Source: Ridgeia piscesae (Eukaryota; Annelida; Polychaeta; Sabellida; Siboglinidae). From it: a stretch of 64,000 nucleotides of DNA. The stretch lies in assembly GCA_025642075.2 (NCBI GenBank), contig JAODUO010000854.1, forward strand, positions 62,001 to 126,000, read 5' to 3'. The stretch itself is not shown here. More model-generated notes on the stretch are below. The model did not search any database, was not told the DNA's origin, and saw nothing but the letters and a program-made list of their open reading frames with translations. Numbering within the stretch: position 1 is the stretch's first letter.

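Overview
The window is a single intron-rich animal gene read on the + strand, running from its start codon at 817 past the right edge of the window. No bacterial, viral or RNA-gene content is evident. Twenty-two coding exons can be chained with GT..AG splice sites. All junctions are phase 0 except exon 2/3, which is phase 1. Exons 1-18 follow the JAKMIP family (Janus kinase and microtubule-interacting protein, also called Marlin) collinearly along almost the whole length of vertebrate JAKMIP1-3. Landmarks are the acidic [11 protein letters not shown] segment, the IEDLEKL segment, the EFRVLELE segment and the JAKMIP-type C-terminal region. Exons 19-22 then add about 1,400 further residues of coiled coil that vertebrate JAKMIPs do not have.

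The organism is a metazoan. The single JAKMIP-like locus with an unusual extension, the tRNA-derived SINE-like copies, the MITE with TA duplications and the very high minisatellite load fit an invertebrate, perhaps a lophotrochozoan such as a mollusc. That placement is inference, not shown by the sequence.

Layout: 1-714 upstream or 5' intron with microsatellites; 715-3369 exons 1-3; 3370-15512 a 12-kb intron with a 42-bp minisatellite and several other arrays; 15513-29234 exons 4-8, separated by introns each carrying a private minisatellite; 29235-38189 a 9-kb intron with a 988-bp MITE, an 11-bp array and a 2.9-kb 16-bp array; 38190-46241 exons 9-15; 46242-55701 exons 16-19 among large arrays; 56670-64000 three long coiled-coil exons (20-22).

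The most unusual structure is in intron 14. A 43-bp minisatellite of about 48 units repeats the 3' splice site plus the first bases of exon 15, giving dozens of decoy acceptors in front of the real one. A weaker version is seen before exon 3 and perhaps exon 7. Exon 20 contains a 63-bp coding minisatellite that lengthens the coiled coil by 21 residues (three heptads) per unit.

As given, the coding path has three single-base frame breaks (near 43329, 62455 and 63379). Two regions (3480-5700 and 46980-49330) look like duplicated sequence with a degraded consensus. Both suggest residual long-read assembly error rather than gene decay, because the reading frame is well kept everywhere else.
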